From NCBI GenBank assembly GCA_017545905.1, contig JAFWXL010000053.1:25309-89308 (forward strand): a DNA stretch of 64,000 nucleotides. The letters run 5' to 3'. A program made the translations under genes and the position numbers. Of this stretch, positions 62,979-64,000 are shown piece by piece. Every line of letters begins with the position of its first letter. Within the stretch, counting starts at the first letter, position 1. The stretch is from Clostridia bacterium (GTDB lineage: Bacteria > Bacillota > Clostridia > Christensenellales > Aristaeellaceae). The notes beneath the pieces were generated by a model. It did no database searches. It had not been told where the DNA came from and was given only the letters and a program-made list of their open reading frames with translations.

Positions 62979-64000
62979 TTAGCCAATATAGCCCGCGAAC
63001 AGGAACGCAAACGTATAGGAAGCGATCGCCACGGACAGCCAGGTGATACCACCCAGCGCGATGGGCTTGAGGCCCTTGGAGAAAACATCCTTGAACTTGA
63101 TCTTGAAACCGACGCCCGCAAGCGCAGCAGCAAAGAGATACTTGCCCAGCTTGCCCAGCAGGGAAACGCCCTTGGCGCTGAAGATACCCGCAGTATTCAG
63201 GCCCGCCATCACGACGAACCAGAGAATGAACATCGGGAAGGTCTTCTTCACGACCGCCAGCACGCTGTCGTTCTGCGCAGCAGCGCCGTTCTTCTTCGCG
63301 CGGCCAGCCATCACCAGCGTCCACACCAGCGCAACAAAGATCAGCATCGTGGTACGCACCAGCTTGACATTAAGCGCGCCCTGGAACGCCGGATCTCCAA
63401 TCATAGCCTGATAAGTCGCCTGAGCACCGGCAACAGAGGAGGTATCATTGATCGCAGTACCGGCGACGAACGCGAACTGATTCGGCGTGAAGCCCAGCGC
63501 AGAGATCAGATAGGGATAGCTGAACGCTGCAAGCGTATCAAACAGGAAGATGGCCGCCATGGCGAAAGCAATCTCCGCCTCGTGCGCCTTGATGATGCGG
63601 CTCAGGGTCGCAATCGCAGTGCCGCCGCAGATGCAGGTACCGCCGCCGACAAGGATGGAGGTGTTTTCAGAAACGCCAATCTTCTTGCCCACGATCATCG
63701 CAACGGTGAAGGAGAGCAGAATATTGAAGATGATCAGCGGCAGAGCGCGAACGCCGGTACCCATGATCGCCGCGAAGGAAAGCGTACCGCCGGTGGCGAT
63801 GATGCCCCAGTTGAGGAACTGCTTGGAGCAGTAGGTCGTGCCTTCCTTGAAGTCCTTGCTGATGGACGGAGTCAGATTGCACACGATCATGGAGAACAGC
63901 AGCGCAAGCATCGGACCGCCGATAACCGTGCGGCCGAACCACGCCTTCTGCAGATCGGTGCTCATGTTGGCCAGCACGCCAACGACGACGCAGAGCACAA
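62979..64000 (-). CDS. YeiH/YadS-family putative sulfate exporter-type membrane transporter (5' end off window)
   Basis: At least 340 residues are visible, close to the usual family length, with about ten membrane segments. The family motif is present as GGGTCICGGTAIATLS, with GTAINDTSSVAGA later. The frame is open to the right edge, so the true start lies just beyond. Members of this family (PF03601) are annotated as sulfate or anion exporters, but few have been tested. The gene stands alone, 618 nt from the ADP-ribose module. Confidence 0.9.
   Translation of the reverse strand, partial: VLCVVVGVLANMSTDLQKAWFGRTVIGGPMLALLFSMIVCNLTPSISKDFKEGTTYCSKQFLNWGIIATGGTLSFAAIMGTGVRALPLIIFNILLSFTVAMIVGKKIGVSENTSILVGGGTCICGGTAIATLSRIIKAHEAEIAFAMAAIFLFDTLAAFSYPYLISALGFTPNQFAFVAGTAINDTSSVAGAQATYQAMIGDPAFQGALNVKLVRTTMLIFVALVWTLVMAGRAKKNGAAAQNDSVLAVVKKTFPMFILWFVVMAGLNTAGIFSAKGVSLLGKLGKYLFAAALAGVGFKIKFKDVFSKGLKPIALGGITWLSVAIASYTFAFLFAGYIG

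Overview
The window looks like chromosomal DNA of an anaerobic, gut-type Clostridia member (Bacillota), moderately GC-rich. The reasons are strong AGGAGG-type ribosome sites, YesM/YesN two-component pairs, many Fe3+- and sugar-type ABC cassettes, a giant Cna-B/isopeptide surface protein with an IPDTG sorting signal, and mobile-element cargo (amidoligase plus gamma-glutamylcyclotransferase) typical of gut Clostridia. The genus cannot be named from the sequence. There are no rRNA genes, no complete tRNA and no CRISPR array.

Layout. 1-5.6 kb (minus): an operon with a fused two-domain ABC permease, an ATPase, a substrate-binding protein, a small membrane protein and an N-terminally incomplete phosphoglycerate mutase. 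5.9-10.9 kb (minus): a second ABC system with one fused permease and two ATPases, divergent from a membrane AraC-type regulator and an MBL-fold hydrolase (11.1-14.6 kb, plus). 15-32 kb (minus): central sugar metabolism (eno, tpi, class II aldolase, nagA, nagB, pgi, a PFK, mannose-6-phosphate isomerase) with a LarA-like racemase, a TauE-type exporter, a histidine kinase and response regulator flanking pgi, and a NitT/TauT-type ABC operon. 32.1-36.5 kb: debris of an integrative element. 36.7-46.7 kb (minus): alpha-galactosidase, its sugar ABC transporter, and a YesM/YesN pair with a lipoprotein paralogue of the transport binding protein. 47.3-59.5 kb (minus): a giant surface protein read as two frames separated only by an in-frame TAG. 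59.9-62.4 kb (plus): a protein I do not recognise followed by a macro-NADAR fusion, a candidate ADP-ribose-handling module. 63-64 kb: a YeiH-family transporter running off the edge.

How it works together: GlcNAc-6-P, mannose-6-P and galactoside-derived sugars can be funnelled into glycolysis, with intake by the ABC cassettes and sensing by two two-component systems and a membrane AraC regulator.

The most unusual signals are: (a) two genes broken only by in-frame TAG, in a window where none of 41 other genes uses TAG as its stop; (b) the macro-NADAR module; (c) a DnaJ-like cysteine cluster inside the surface protein; (d) two roughly 100-bp copies of a tRNA 3' half plus terminator, 32 kb apart; (e) a half-length phosphoglycerate mutase with its own start and ribosome site.
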